Positions 24,264-33,434 are shown, counted from the stretch's first letter. The stretch: 42,853 nucleotides of DNA from Clostridiaceae bacterium (GCA_012729635.1 JAAYCT010000038.1:1-42853), one strand, 5' to 3'. The notes: a model not told the origin generated them from the sequence alone. Numbers and translations: made by a program.

Positions 24264-25725
24264 ACTGTCGCTTCGTGAAATTGCTTCGGCCGTTAACGGA
24301 AGAAGCATGAATTATTCCGGGATTGCGGATGAAACGATAATAACCAAGGGAATCAGTACGGATTCGCGGACTGTTTTGCCCGGGAATCTTTTTGTCGCGC
24401 TCAAGGGAGAGAAGTTTAACGGACATGCGTATTGTAACGAAGCGAGAAAAAAGGGAGCGGCGGTCTTTCTCATTTCCGATCCGCAATCATTACCCGAAGG
24501 TGCGGTTGGAGTAATTACGGATGACACGCTTCTCGGTTTGCAGAAGTTGGCCCGTCATTATCGGGATCGTCTTGATTGTGTGGTTGTTGCCGTAACCGGC
24601 AGTGTCGGGAAGACATCGACTCGGGAAATGATTGCGGCCGCGCTGAGCGGATCGTTTAAAATACACGTGACTTCGATGAATTTCAATAATGAAATCGGTC
24701 TTCCGTCAACCATTTTGAGCGCACCGGCGGACACTCAGGTTTTACTATTGGAGATGGGCATGCGGCAGAGAGGTGAAATTCGTTTATTAAGCCAAATCGC
24801 ACAACCGGATATCGCCGTTATCACTAATATCGGAACCGCTCATATTGAACTGCTCGGGTCTCCTCATAGTATTCTGTCCGCCAAAACGGAGATTTGTGAA
24901 GGGCTGCGTGATCATGGAACACTGATTATAAACGGGGATGATAAGTATCTGTTGGAATATGTCTCCGACCCGAAGAGAAAAAAATGGGAAAGACTTGGCA
25001 TGGCTACGTTTTCACACGCACGTCCTCAGGAGGTCATAACGGATTACCGGATTTATGCGGATCAAGTCACTATGTCACGAACCGGGATTGCCTTGAAAGC
25101 CATTGTGGAAGATTCAACTTGTACCGAATCGGTACAAGTGGCGATTCAATCGTTCGGAAAACACCAGGTGAAAAATGCTTTGATCTCGCTTTTGTGCGGA
25201 TATATTCTCGGCGCAAAGCTCTCAAAGATCCGGGATTCGCTGAGCCGGTTTACTCCGCCGCCCGGGCGCGGAAACATCATTTTGACGAATCATTTTACGG
25301 TCGTCGATGATTCGTATAATGCAAGCCCGGAGTCGATGGAAGCCGCGTTTGAGAGCGTTCGGCTCATGGCGGGTGCGAAAAGAAAAATTGCGGCACTCGG
25401 AGGAATGCTTGAGCTCGGACCGAATTCACCCGAGCTTCATTTCCGTGTAGGGGCCAGTGCGGCAAGAGAGGGGATCGATGTGCTGTTTGCCTGCGGGGAT
25501 GAAGTCGAATTTCTCGTTAGCGGGGCACTCTCGGAAACACCGGAAATGCCGGTCTATACTTTTAAGAATACCGAAGATTTAAGTCAAGCATTAGTCCATT
25601 TTCTAAAGAACGAAGATGTGGTATTGATTAAAGCCTCGCACGCATTCGGATTCGAACGTATCGCCGAAGCAATCGTAAAAAATGACGGTATTGCTTCGGA
25701 TCACGAGGGGAGGGGGGACATTTGA
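24256..25725 (+). CDS. murF: UDP-MurNAc-tripeptide-D-Ala-D-Ala ligase MurF
   Basis: The 489-residue Mur ligase starts MLELSLREIASAVNG. It has the domain-1 motif ISTDSRTVLPGNLFVALKGE, the ATP loop VAVTGSVGKTSTREM, NFNNEIGLPSTIL, LLEMGMRQRGEI and DDSYNASPESMEAAF. It adds D-Ala-D-Ala to the UDP-MurNAc tripeptide. The ATG at 24256 is preferred, with GGAGAG eight bases upstream; ATGs at 24229 and 24241 are alternatives. It overlaps murE by eight bases and ftsW by four. mraY and murD, which normally follow, are absent. Confidence 0.96.
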   Translation: MLELSLREIASAVNGRSMNYSGIADETIITKGISTDSRTVLPGNLFVALKGEKFNGHAYCNEARKKGAAVFLISDPQSLPEGAVGVITDDTLLGLQKLARHYRDRLDCVVVAVTGSVGKTSTREMIAAALSGSFKIHVTSMNFNNEIGLPSTILSAPADTQVLLLEMGMRQRGEIRLLSQIAQPDIAVITNIGTAHIELLGSPHSILSAKTEICEGLRDHGTLIINGDDKYLLEYVSDPKRKKWERLGMATFSHARPQEVITDYRIYADQVTMSRTGIALKAIVEDSTCTESVQVAIQSFGKHQVKNALISLLCGYILGAKLSKIRDSLSRFTPPPGRGNIILTNHFTVVDDSYNASPESMEAAFESVRLMAGAKRKIAALGGMLELGPNSPELHFRVGASAAREGIDVLFACGDEVEFLVSGALSETPEMPVYTFKNTEDLSQALVHFLKNEDVVLIKASHAFGFERIAEAIVKNDGIASDHEGRGDI

Positions 25726-27023
25726 ATACCGAAACCGCAAATCGCCTCCGTGAGAGAAAGAACGACGTGCTGGAGGTCCAGAGTCCCTATCGCATGAATA
25801 TCCCCGTTTTGCTCCTTACGTTCATTTTGATTTGCTACGGTATGATCATGCTTTTTTCCGCAAGCATGTCCAGAGGCTATGCTCTGGAAAAAAACCCGTT
25901 GTTCTATGTTATCAATCAAGCTCAATGGACCTTGATTGGAATCGGGGTTGTTATTCTGTTGCTGTTTATTCCCATCCGATTTTTTGACCATTGGCCGTTC
26001 GTTGTTATCGCGTATCTTACCGCATTGGCTTTAGCGGTGATCACCTGGAAGTTCGGTTCGGTATACGGCGGATCCAGAAGGTGGTTGGAAATCGGCGGTA
26101 AAACCTTTCAAACCTCTGAATTTATAAAAGTCGCCGTGGTCTTCTGTATTGCGGGATATCGATCATTTGTTATCCGATTAAGAAATTCGGGAAAGTTGAT
26201 TTGTCGTAATCCGAATGTGCAGGGCTTTTTTGACGGATTTATCGACCTTGCGCTGCCGGCACTGTGTATTCTTGTGTGCCTTTCCTTTGTGGTGATGCAA
26301 CCGCATATGTCTTGTTTCATCATTGTAATGGCGATTTCCGGCCTTTGTTTTTTAGTTTCGGGCATTCGCTTGCGGTCATGGCTTTATGGAGGAATCCTTC
26401 TGTTAACGGTTTGCGCGATTGCGATATCCACTTTCGCTGTTTTCGCGAAGGAAGAAGACAAGAAGCGGTTGGCGGATAATTTTTCGCATGTCGGGACGCG
26501 ATTGAATATCTTTTCCACATTAAAATCCGACGATGATTCCGAAGAAAATGCATCGAATGAGGCGGACGAAAACGAGGTTTATCAAAACCGTCAATCGATC
26601 ATTGCCATCGGTTCCGGCGGGGTTTCGGGCGTGGGATTCGGAAACAGCCGGCAAAAGTTCATGTATCTTCCTGAAGCGCATAATGATTTTGTGTTTGCTA
26701 TCGCATGCGAGGAGCTCGGGTTGATCGGAGGGTTGTCGATTATTACTTTGTTTTGGGCATTTTTGTGTGGAGGTTTGTCGATCGCATGGAGAGCAAAGGG
26801 CGATTTTGCGCGAATTTTGGCAGTCGGGTACACGACATTAATTGTACTCCAGGCTTTTTTAAACATCGGTGTAGCGATGGGTGTGGTACCGCCGACCGGC
26901 ATCACATTGCCTTTTTTTAGTGCGGGCGGATCCGCAAACCTCTTTTTTCTTGTTGCCGTAGGTCTCTTGCTATCCGTATCCAGGTCCGGGGTCGGTCGTA
27001 AAAAAATGACGATTATCGAGTGA
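25722..27023 (+). CDS. ftsW: SEDS-family septal glycosyltransferase FtsW
   Basis: The 433-residue protein has about ten membrane helices and SEDS motifs: FQTSEFIKVAVVF, VMQPHMSC, IAIGSGGVSGVGFGNSRQKF, LPEAHNDFVFAIACEELG and GVVPPTGITLPFFSAGGSAN. It polymerises septal glycan with the class B PBP. The start is TTG at 25722 with AGGGGGG upstream, overlapping the murF TGA. A polar insertion (about 255-285, DDDSEENASNEADENE) lies in the large extracellular loop. SpoVE is a paralogue in spore-formers; position within the cluster favours FtsW. Confidence 0.94.
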   Translation: MNTETANRLRERKNDVLEVQSPYRMNIPVLLLTFILICYGMIMLFSASMSRGYALEKNPLFYVINQAQWTLIGIGVVILLLFIPIRFFDHWPFVVIAYLTALALAVITWKFGSVYGGSRRWLEIGGKTFQTSEFIKVAVVFCIAGYRSFVIRLRNSGKLICRNPNVQGFFDGFIDLALPALCILVCLSFVVMQPHMSCFIIVMAISGLCFLVSGIRLRSWLYGGILLLTVCAIAISTFAVFAKEEDKKRLADNFSHVGTRLNIFSTLKSDDDSEENASNEADENEVYQNRQSIIAIGSGGVSGVGFGNSRQKFMYLPEAHNDFVFAIACEELGLIGGLSIITLFWAFLCGGLSIAWRAKGDFARILAVGYTTLIVLQAFLNIGVAMGVVPPTGITLPFFSAGGSANLFFLVAVGLLLSVSRSGVGRKKMTIIE

Positions 27024-27033
27024 GGTAGAATCT

Positions 27034-28155
27034 ATGAGTGTTCGATTACTAATAGCGGGCGGCGGCACAAGCGGACATATCAATCCCGCAATATCGATCG
27101 CAGACAGAATTCGGACGGATGCTCCCGGGAGTGAGATCGAGTTTTGCGGAACCCAAAACGGGATGGAAAGCCATTTGATTCCCGAGGCCGGATATCGAAT
27201 GCATGTTATTCGTGCGAGCGGATTCCCGTCTGTACCCTCTCTGAAATTGATCCGGGCTCTTTCCGACTTTAAAGCCGGAAGAGAAGCGTGTCTTCAACTG
27301 ATATCGACATTCCGGCCCGATGCGGTCGTGGGAACGGGAGGATATGTTTGTTCTCCGTTGATTTCTGCAGCGGCAAAAAAGAATATCCCGATTATTCTTC
27401 ATGAGCAGAACGCTTATCCGGGGCGATCCAATCGCTTTCTTTCGAGAAAAGCAGCCGCCGTTCTTACAGGATTTCCCGATATGGAACATTATTTTCCGTA
27501 CGCAAAGGAAGTCTGTTTTACGGGCAATCCGATTCGTTCCGTATTTCGAAACACCAACAAAATTGCTTCCAGAAAAGCGCTTGGGTTCCGTTCGGATGAG
27601 TTTGTGATTCTTGCAATGGGCGGTAGTCTCGGATCCAGGACCATCAATCGCGCAATCGTGGATCTTTCGAAAAAACTGAATCGTCCAAACATACGAATTA
27701 TACTTTCTGCGGGCAAACAGCAGTATGCGGAATTGAAAGAAGAAATCAACGGAAGGGATATCCCCGTAGAGATCTACGAGTATATCGACGAAACACACAC
27801 GTATTTGTCTGCTGCCGACCTGGTTATCTGTCGTGCAGGTGCGATCACATGTGCAGAAATCGCTTCGATCGGGCTGCCATCCATAATGGTTCCGTATCCC
27901 TTTGCGGCCGGTGACCACCAAACCTATAATGCGCGTGCATTTGAGGAGGCGAAAGCAGGATTAATGATATCCGATTCAAACCTCAGTGCGGATCGCCTTG
28001 CGGAAGAAATCGGTAAACTTTTGGACTGCCCGCATTGGACTGACGAAATGGCAAAAAATGCTCGCGGTCTGCATATTTCCGATTCCGATGAAAAAATATC
28101 GGAGATCATACGAAGAATATGTAATAAAGACGAAAAATCGTCCCGGGAGGCATAA
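27034..28155 (+). CDS. murG: UDP-GlcNAc:undecaprenyl-PP-MurNAc-pentapeptide transferase MurG
   Basis: The 373-residue GT-B glycosyltransferase has the N-terminal glycine-rich loop IAGGGTSGHINPAISIADRI, VVGTGGYVCSPLI, LHEQNAYPGRSNRF, and the second-domain loop LAMGGSLGSRTINRAI. The UDP-GlcNAc site is ICRAGAITCAEIASIGLPSI. It makes lipid II from lipid I on the inner face of the membrane. GAGGTAG precedes the ATG. It is ten bases after ftsW and immediately followed by ftsQ. Confidence 0.97.
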   Translation: MSVRLLIAGGGTSGHINPAISIADRIRTDAPGSEIEFCGTQNGMESHLIPEAGYRMHVIRASGFPSVPSLKLIRALSDFKAGREACLQLISTFRPDAVVGTGGYVCSPLISAAAKKNIPIILHEQNAYPGRSNRFLSRKAAAVLTGFPDMEHYFPYAKEVCFTGNPIRSVFRNTNKIASRKALGFRSDEFVILAMGGSLGSRTINRAIVDLSKKLNRPNIRIILSAGKQQYAELKEEINGRDIPVEIYEYIDETHTYLSAADLVICRAGAITCAEIASIGLPSIMVPYPFAAGDHQTYNARAFEEAKAGLMISDSNLSADRLAEEIGKLLDCPHWTDEMAKNARGLHISDSDEKISEIIRRICNKDEKSSREA

Positions 28156-29013
28156 TTGTCAAACCTATTTCTTTCGGATAAAAAAACAAATAAAAAAAGA
28201 AAACCGGTCCGAGTCAGAAGCGGAGGTATCGTCGCGCTCGTCGTAATCGTAACCCTTTTACTTTGTGTTTTTCTTGTGATGATTCTTCCTGCGTTTCGGA
28301 TTCTCGAGATTAATGTTTCCGGTAACCAAATCATAAAAACGGAGGATATTTTGTCCACGATCTCCGTTCGAAGAGGAGATAATGTATTTCTTGCCGTAAG
28401 CGGCGGGCTAAAAAGAGTGATTTCTTTGCGGTACGGATCCGTTGAGGATATTTTATCGGAGAATTATCCGTACATCAAAACCGTAACGGTTCGTGCGGTT
28501 ATACCTTCCGAAGTAAACATTGTAATCGAGGAAAGAAAAAAGATCGGATACTTGGATGTTCCTGATGGGTATGCGGTGATTGATATGGACGGATATGTAA
28601 TCGGATTATTCGGTGAAACGGCACCGAAGGGTATCCCCGTAATTGAGGGAATACCCGTGAATACGGCGGTGTTGGGTAAAAAACTAATGTTGAGCAATGA
28701 TGAAGGATTCAATCGAGCACTGTTGATATTCGGAGCGATTCTTTCTGCGGATGAAGCGAATTCTGACGGTTCGGGATATGATCTGATGAGTTGTATCGAT
28801 ACCGTTCGTTATGTTGGTGACAATACGGTTTATCTGGATGTCAGTCCGATGAAATCGTCGAAAAGTATTATCATAAAAATCGGAAATCTTAAAAATATTC
28901 ATGATGATATGATATGGCTTCGGACGGCACTTGCGAAGGATATGATTGATTATTCCGAACCCAGAGTGTTGGACATGTCCGGGGAAGAATTCACATTAAA
29001 AATGAATGACTAG
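28156..29013 (+). CDS. ftsQ: Division protein FtsQ/DivIB
   Basis: The 285-residue bitopic membrane protein has a basic cytoplasmic N-terminus (about 1-30), one TM helix (about 31-52), and a POTRA domain (about 53-125; FRILEINVSGNQIIKTEDIL, YIKTVTVRAVIPSEVNIVI). The beta domain (EERKKIGYLDVPDGYAVIDM, GIPVIEGIPV) covers residues 125 onward. It links FtsL and the septal PBP complex. The start is TTG directly after the murG stop, with GGGAGG upstream. It occupies the usual ftsQ position, but no ftsA follows. Confidence 0.93.
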   Translation: MSNLFLSDKKTNKKRKPVRVRSGGIVALVVIVTLLLCVFLVMILPAFRILEINVSGNQIIKTEDILSTISVRRGDNVFLAVSGGLKRVISLRYGSVEDILSENYPYIKTVTVRAVIPSEVNIVIEERKKIGYLDVPDGYAVIDMDGYVIGLFGETAPKGIPVIEGIPVNTAVLGKKLMLSNDEGFNRALLIFGAILSADEANSDGSGYDLMSCIDTVRYVGDNTVYLDVSPMKSSKSIIIKIGNLKNIHDDMIWLRTALAKDMIDYSEPRVLDMSGEEFTLKMND

Positions 29014-29023
29014 GAGGAGATAA

Positions 29024-29095
29024 ATGAAACGGTATCGCGAATGTAACATGTCTGAAATATATAGTCAAATTCTCTTGCTTGACCACTACATTTAG
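29024..29095 (+). CDS. Possible 23-residue small protein or leader peptide between ftsQ and ftsZ
   Basis: A short ORF starts ATG at 29024 (MKRYRECN...), just after AGGAGGAG (29012-29019), one of the best ribosome binding sites in the window, and stops at TAG 29093-29095. The product is a basic head and a hydrophobic end (SQILLLDHYI). It lies 10 bases after ftsQ, and its end runs through the -35 box and half of a palindrome in the ftsZ promoter. It may be a leader peptide, a micro-protein, or a remnant left after gene loss. No homologue is known to me. Confidence 0.45.
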   Translation: MKRYRECNMSEIYSQILLLDHYI

Positions 29096-29103
29096 TGTAG
29101 AAT
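29075..29103 (+). promoter_or_regulatory. Promoter of ftsZ with an overlapping palindrome
   Basis: TTGCTT (29075-29080), 17 bases, and TAGAAT (29098-29103) form a sigma-A promoter 77 bases before ftsZ. The inverted repeat CTACA-TTTAG-TGTAG (29086-29100) spans the spacer and enters the -10 box, a typical repressor site position. Confidence 0.65.
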
Positions 29104-29179
29104 CAGAGCAAATGACACAATAGAATTGATTTTAAAGGTTCACTTGTGAAACATTTTTGAAATATACGGAGGTTTTCTC

Positions 29180-30706
29180 ATGTCAGACTATCGACTTGGA
29201 TTCTCTATGGAAGAAGATCCTTTTGCTTCAATCAAGGTTGTGGGTGTCGGCGGCGGCGGATGTAACGCGGTAGACAGGATGATTGACAGCGCTGTGCAGG
29301 GAATCGACTTTATATCAATCAACACAGATCATCAGGCTCTGGCTCGTTCAAAGGCTCAGACACGGATACAGATCGGTGAAAAAATTACTCGAGGGCTCGG
29401 TTGCGGTGCGGATCCCTCCATCGGGGAAAAGGCGGCCGAGGAATCAAAGGATGAGATTGCACAGGCGATCCGCGGGACGGATATGCTTTTCATAACCGCC
29501 GGAATGGGTGGCGGTACAGGAACGGGCGGCGCCCCGGTCGTTGCTCAAATTGCACGCGAACTCAATATTTTAACCGTTGCGGTGGTAACGAGACCATTTC
29601 GGTTCGAAGGTCCCAGACGAATGCAAAACGCGGAACGCGGAATTCGGGAGATTGAAAAATATGTCGACTCCCTGATCGTGGTTGCCAATGATAAGCTTCT
29701 TGAGATTACGGATGAGAATACATCCATCGACGATGCGTTTAATATGGCGGATCAGGTACTCAAGTTCGGTGTTGCGGGAATCTCTGATTTGGTAGCGATT
29801 CCCGGACTGATCAACCTCGACCTTGCCGACGTTCGTCGCGTAATGACCAATGCGGGTGTTTGCCACATGGGTATCGGTCGCGCTTCCGGCGAAAGCCGTG
29901 CAGCCGTTGCGGTTAAACAAGCGATCAGCAGTCCGCTCCTCGATACTACGATTGAGGGTGCCCGCGGCGTTATTCTGAATTTTACCGGCGGAAAGAACAT
30001 GAAACTTCATGAAATCGATGATGCGGCTTCTGTTGTCCGTGATGCCGTTTCCGGAGACGCGGATATCATTGTCGGTGCCGTAATCGATCCTACGCTGGAA
30101 GATGAGATCATGATCACCGTAATCGCATCCGGGTTTGAAGGTTCGGATCAGATCAACTCGTTCAAACCGGCAACCTCAACCTTATCCAGGCATAATCCTC
30201 CGGTCACCGGGATTCGGGAGCCTTCGAAACCCGCTCCGGCGGCGGCTTCTGCATATGGAAGAACTGCTTCGAAGCCTGCGGCATCTGCTCCTGACATGCC
30301 CCAGTTTCTTTTCGGGGATCCGGAGGAGGAAAAAACTCCGCCTCGCACGGAACAAGCTCCGACTGCGGCCGCTTTCCCTCCGGTTGAGCCGTACCGTCCC
30401 CAGCCGGGGCCGTATTCTCATCCCGGACAGCCTCAGCAACGCCCTGTACAGTATCCGAGAGAAGGACCGGCAGGAAAACCCCACGCTCCGGGACAATATC
30501 CGCCACAGGGCGGAGCCCCCAGACAACCGTCTCATCCACCGCAACAGCGCCCAAGCGGTCGCCCTCAGCAGAATGTATCTCCGGTTCGTCCCAATCGACC
30601 GGGCCCCGTCCCCGCTCAGCGTGAGCAGGAATCTGTTCAGGGACCCGAGAAGAAGAACAGGGTGCTCCCATGGTTTTTAACCGATAACGAGAACATGGAT
30701 GAGTAA
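29180..30706 (+). CDS. ftsZ: Cell division GTPase FtsZ with long Pro/Gln-rich linker
   Basis: The 508-residue protein has the full FtsZ GTPase core (about 12-320): VVGVGGGGCNAVDRM, the tubulin signature GGGTGTGGAPVVA, NADLRR-type NLDLADVRRVM, and the C-terminal lobe. A linker of about 170 residues, rich in Pro, Gln, Arg and Gly, follows. The end peptide VLPWFLTDNENMDE resembles the conserved C-terminal tail that binds membrane anchors. It forms the Z ring. GGAGG precedes the ATG. Usual length is 350-400 residues, so the linker is unusually long. ftsA is not seen. Confidence 0.97.
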   Translation: MSDYRLGFSMEEDPFASIKVVGVGGGGCNAVDRMIDSAVQGIDFISINTDHQALARSKAQTRIQIGEKITRGLGCGADPSIGEKAAEESKDEIAQAIRGTDMLFITAGMGGGTGTGGAPVVAQIARELNILTVAVVTRPFRFEGPRRMQNAERGIREIEKYVDSLIVVANDKLLEITDENTSIDDAFNMADQVLKFGVAGISDLVAIPGLINLDLADVRRVMTNAGVCHMGIGRASGESRAAVAVKQAISSPLLDTTIEGARGVILNFTGGKNMKLHEIDDAASVVRDAVSGDADIIVGAVIDPTLEDEIMITVIASGFEGSDQINSFKPATSTLSRHNPPVTGIREPSKPAPAAASAYGRTASKPAASAPDMPQFLFGDPEEEKTPPRTEQAPTAAAFPPVEPYRPQPGPYSHPGQPQQRPVQYPREGPAGKPHAPGQYPPQGGAPRQPSHPPQQRPSGRPQQNVSPVRPNRPGPVPAQREQESVQGPEKKNRVLPWFLTDNENMDE

Positions 30707-30709
30707 GCG

Positions 30710-31165
30710 ATGAAGTGCCCTTTTTGCGGACATGACGAAGATCGGGTAATTGACTCGAGACCCGCAGAGGACGGTGCGGCGATTCGAAGGCGTCGTGAGT
30801 GTATTCAATGCGGATCGCGATTTACAACTTACGAGAAGATCGAATCGCTTCCGCTTCTGGTTATAAAAAAGGACGGAAACAGGGAGCCTTTCGATACCGA
30901 TAAAATACTAAACGGTCTTCTGAAGGCTTGCGAGAAGAGACCCGTATCCAATGACCAGCTGATGGAGATCCTCTCATACGTTGAGGGACACATACAGGGG
31001 TCCGCAAACCGAGAGATATCTTCCGGAGAAATCGGCGAGTTGGTTATGGCGAAGTTAAAGGAAATCGACGAGGTGGCGTATGTCCGTTTTGCATCGGTTT
31101 ACAGGCAGTTTAAGGATGTTCATTCATTCATGGAAGAACTCAACGAGATGTTGAGCAAAAAGTGA
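30710..31165 (+). CDS. nrdR: Ribonucleotide reductase repressor NrdR
   Basis: This 151-residue protein has an N-terminal zinc ribbon ([32 protein letters not shown]) and an ATP-cone domain (about 48-138; [20 protein letters not shown]). It senses dATP/ATP and represses ribonucleotide reductase genes through NrdR boxes. It is three bases after the ftsZ stop, a common clostridial order. Its 3' end overlaps an alternative GTG start of the next gene. Confidence 0.97.
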   Translation: MKCPFCGHDEDRVIDSRPAEDGAAIRRRRECIQCGSRFTTYEKIESLPLLVIKKDGNREPFDTDKILNGLLKACEKRPVSNDQLMEILSYVEGHIQGSANREISSGEIGELVMAKLKEIDEVAYVRFASVYRQFKDVHSFMEELNEMLSKK

Positions 31166-31173
31166 GGTGTGAG

Positions 31174-31893
31174 ATGAAAAAAGTATTGGTTGTTGACGAT
31201 GATCCCAATATTGTTGAAGTCCTTCGCCTGTATTTCGATAAGGACGGTTTTGCGGTCATCAGCTGTCTTTCCGGTGCCCGAGCAGTGGACACCTTTTATG
31301 CGTCCAATCCGGATCTGGTGGTTTTAGACCTGATGCTTCCCGGCAAGGACGGATATGATATTTGCAGGGAGATTCGAAAAACCTCGGATGTCCCGATCAT
31401 CATGCTTACTGCGCGTACGGATACGCTCGACAAGGTGGTCGGTCTTGAACTCGGCGCAGACGATTATGTTCAAAAGCCCTTTGAACCGAAGGAGTTACTG
31501 GCCCGCGTAAAAGCCGTGCTCCGGAGAACCGAGAAAAAAGAAGAAGCACCGCCTCCTCAACAGGATGCATCCGAACCGGGTGAGGTCGTTCAGTACAAAG
31601 GACTTATCGTGGATAAAGCGCGGTATGTGGTTCTCGTCGAGGATCAGGAGATTGAGATGCCTCCGAAGGAACTCGAATTACTCTTTTTCCTTGCATCACA
31701 CCCGAATCGAGTATTTACCAGAGAGCAGTTGCTCGAAAATGTGTGGGGCTATGATTTCTACGGGGAGTCGAGGACCGTGGATGTCCACGTAAAGCGTATC
31801 CGTGAAAAAATCGAGGATCCCAGAAGAGATGTGAACTGGCAGATAAAAACAGTCTGGGGTGTCGGCTACAAATTCGAATCGTCACCCGTGTAA
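31174..31893 (+). CDS. OmpR/PhoB-family response regulator
   Basis: The 239-residue protein has a receiver domain with D8-D9 and the phospho-acceptor D52 (LVVLDLMLPGKDGYD), a conserved Lys in QKPFEPKELLARV, and a DNA-binding winged helix (about 140-238; SHPNRVFTREQLLENVWGYD, DVHVKRIREKIE). ATG 31174 has GAGGTG upstream and is preferred over GTG 31162. It is 29 bases upstream of the histidine kinase gene, its likely partner. Stimulus and targets cannot be read from the sequence; a PhoP- or SrrA-like role is possible. Confidence 0.93.
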   Translation: MKKVLVVDDDPNIVEVLRLYFDKDGFAVISCLSGARAVDTFYASNPDLVVLDLMLPGKDGYDICREIRKTSDVPIIMLTARTDTLDKVVGLELGADDYVQKPFEPKELLARVKAVLRRTEKKEEAPPPQQDASEPGEVVQYKGLIVDKARYVVLVEDQEIEMPPKELELLFFLASHPNRVFTREQLLENVWGYDFYGESRTVDVHVKRIREKIEDPRRDVNWQIKTVWGVGYKFESSPV

Positions 31894-31922
31894 TGATTAT
31901 TTGCATGGAGAACGATTAAGCG

Positions 31923-33434
31923 ATGGCGGATAAGTACAGAAGCAGCTCGGTATATATTAAAACGATTCTTTCTCTGACACTGACGACGGTGCTCGTTTTC
32001 GGTGTCTTGAGTTTTGTCTATTACCAAAGAACATCCAATACCCTGATATCCGAGGAGTCACAGGAAGTCTCATCCGTCGCCCGGTTTTACGCGCAAAGGT
32101 TATTGGAGATCAGCGTTGATCCGAATGCATCGTCGATTGTTCTGTCCGATCGTGAAAAAGAGTTGCTTCTCGGGTGGTCGCTGGGTCGTTCCATTTGGGT
32201 TGTGGATAGCAACGGACAGATTCTTTATTCTTCAGATATTCCTAACCCTGCGATTGCTCAACTGACCCGAAGAAGCGGAGTTTTTTATATTCCCGAGGCC
32301 TATTCCTCCAATCTTCTGATTGAGGGAGGCGCAGTTGAAAATACTCGTAAGAGCGGATTGTTCACGGATTCCCGGAACGACTGGATTACGGCGTCTGCGC
32401 CGGTCGGTGACTCGGGGGTGTTTCTCCTGGTCCATTCGTATGTGAATGTGGAGAAACAGACGATGTCGATGCTCGCGAATGTATTGGCACTTCCGATCGG
32501 TATCTCATTTGCCATCGCACTTTTGCTGTTTACCCTGATGACCCGGGCAATTGTAAAACCGATTCGATTGCTGTCCGAGGTTGCCCGAAAAGTGACGCAG
32601 GGAGATTTATCGACGCGCATTCAGTATTCGGAGCTTGAAAAAGAGTCACCGTTTCAATACCTGATTGTCGATGAACTCGGTATGATGATTACCGCGGTGA
32701 ATGACATGATTGAAAGACTTGAGCGACAGGAGGCCGATCGTCGTGTGTTTATATCCAGCATCGCACATGATTTGCGAACTCCGCTTACATCGGTGAACGG
32801 TTTTTTATCGGCGATTCTCGACGGTACCATTCCGCCGGATAAAATTGAAAAATATATGCAAATCATCAAAACGGAAGTAGAGAGGATCCAGGTATTGACG
32901 GATACGATGACGGAAGCGACGTCCCTGGCCTATGTCGACAAAGAGAATATGGACGTTTTTGATCTGAACGTTTTAATAAAGGAAACGCTAATCGGTCTTG
33001 AAAACCAAATGTTTGCCAAAGGACTCGGTGTTCAGCTGGAGTTGTTTGAAAACAACAGCGGCGAGCTTCCCGCATTCGGAAACCGCCAGGCCATTTCCAG
33101 AGTGCTTTATAACCTTCTGACCAATGCAATCAAATTCTCACCGGAAGAAGGGACCATCGCCGTATCCGCATATTTCGAGGCGGGTGATAATCTGATTACC
33201 GTTTCTGTTGAGGACTCCGGACCGGGTATCCCGCACGACCAGAAGACCCGAGTGTTTGACAGTTTTTATAAGATCGATCCGTCCAGGACGGATGTAGGCT
33301 CCGGACTCGGTCTTTTTATTTGCAAGGAAATCCTCAGAGCCCACGGACACGGGATAAAAGCGGAGGACAGCAGGGAACTGGGTGGAGCGAGCTTTATTTT
33401 TACCCTGAGCGGCGATCGCGAAAGGACAGAATAG
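31923..33434 (+). CDS. Sensor histidine kinase (HAMP-HisKA-HATPase)
   Basis: This 503-residue kinase has TM1 at about 12-34, an extracellular sensor domain of about 150 residues (dCache/PAS-like), and TM2 at about 183-205. A HAMP domain (VKPIRLLSEVARKVTQGDLS), a HisKA domain with phospho-acceptor H282 (SSIAHDLRTPLTSVNGF), and a HATPase domain follow (N box NLLTNAIKFS, G1 DSGPGIP, F box FDSFYK, G2 GSGLGLF). It phosphorylates the response regulator encoded just upstream. The ribosome site (GGAG, 12 bases before the ATG) is weak. No ligand-binding motif is recognised. Confidence 0.95.
   Translation: MADKYRSSSVYIKTILSLTLTTVLVFGVLSFVYYQRTSNTLISEESQEVSSVARFYAQRLLEISVDPNASSIVLSDREKELLLGWSLGRSIWVVDSNGQILYSSDIPNPAIAQLTRRSGVFYIPEAYSSNLLIEGGAVENTRKSGLFTDSRNDWITASAPVGDSGVFLLVHSYVNVEKQTMSMLANVLALPIGISFAIALLLFTLMTRAIVKPIRLLSEVARKVTQGDLSTRIQYSELEKESPFQYLIVDELGMMITAVNDMIERLERQEADRRVFISSIAHDLRTPLTSVNGFLSAILDGTIPPDKIEKYMQIIKTEVERIQVLTDTMTEATSLAYVDKENMDVFDLNVLIKETLIGLENQMFAKGLGVQLELFENNSGELPAFGNRQAISRVLYNLLTNAIKFSPEEGTIAVSAYFEAGDNLITVSVEDSGPGIPHDQKTRVFDSFYKIDPSRTDVGSGLGLFICKEILRAHGHGIKAEDSRELGGASFIFTLSGDRERTE

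Noticed and set aside
30182-30671. Long antisense ORFs opposite the ftsZ linker
   Set aside because: They mirror the codon bias of the Pro/Gln-rich linker, have no ribosome site and no recognisable domain.
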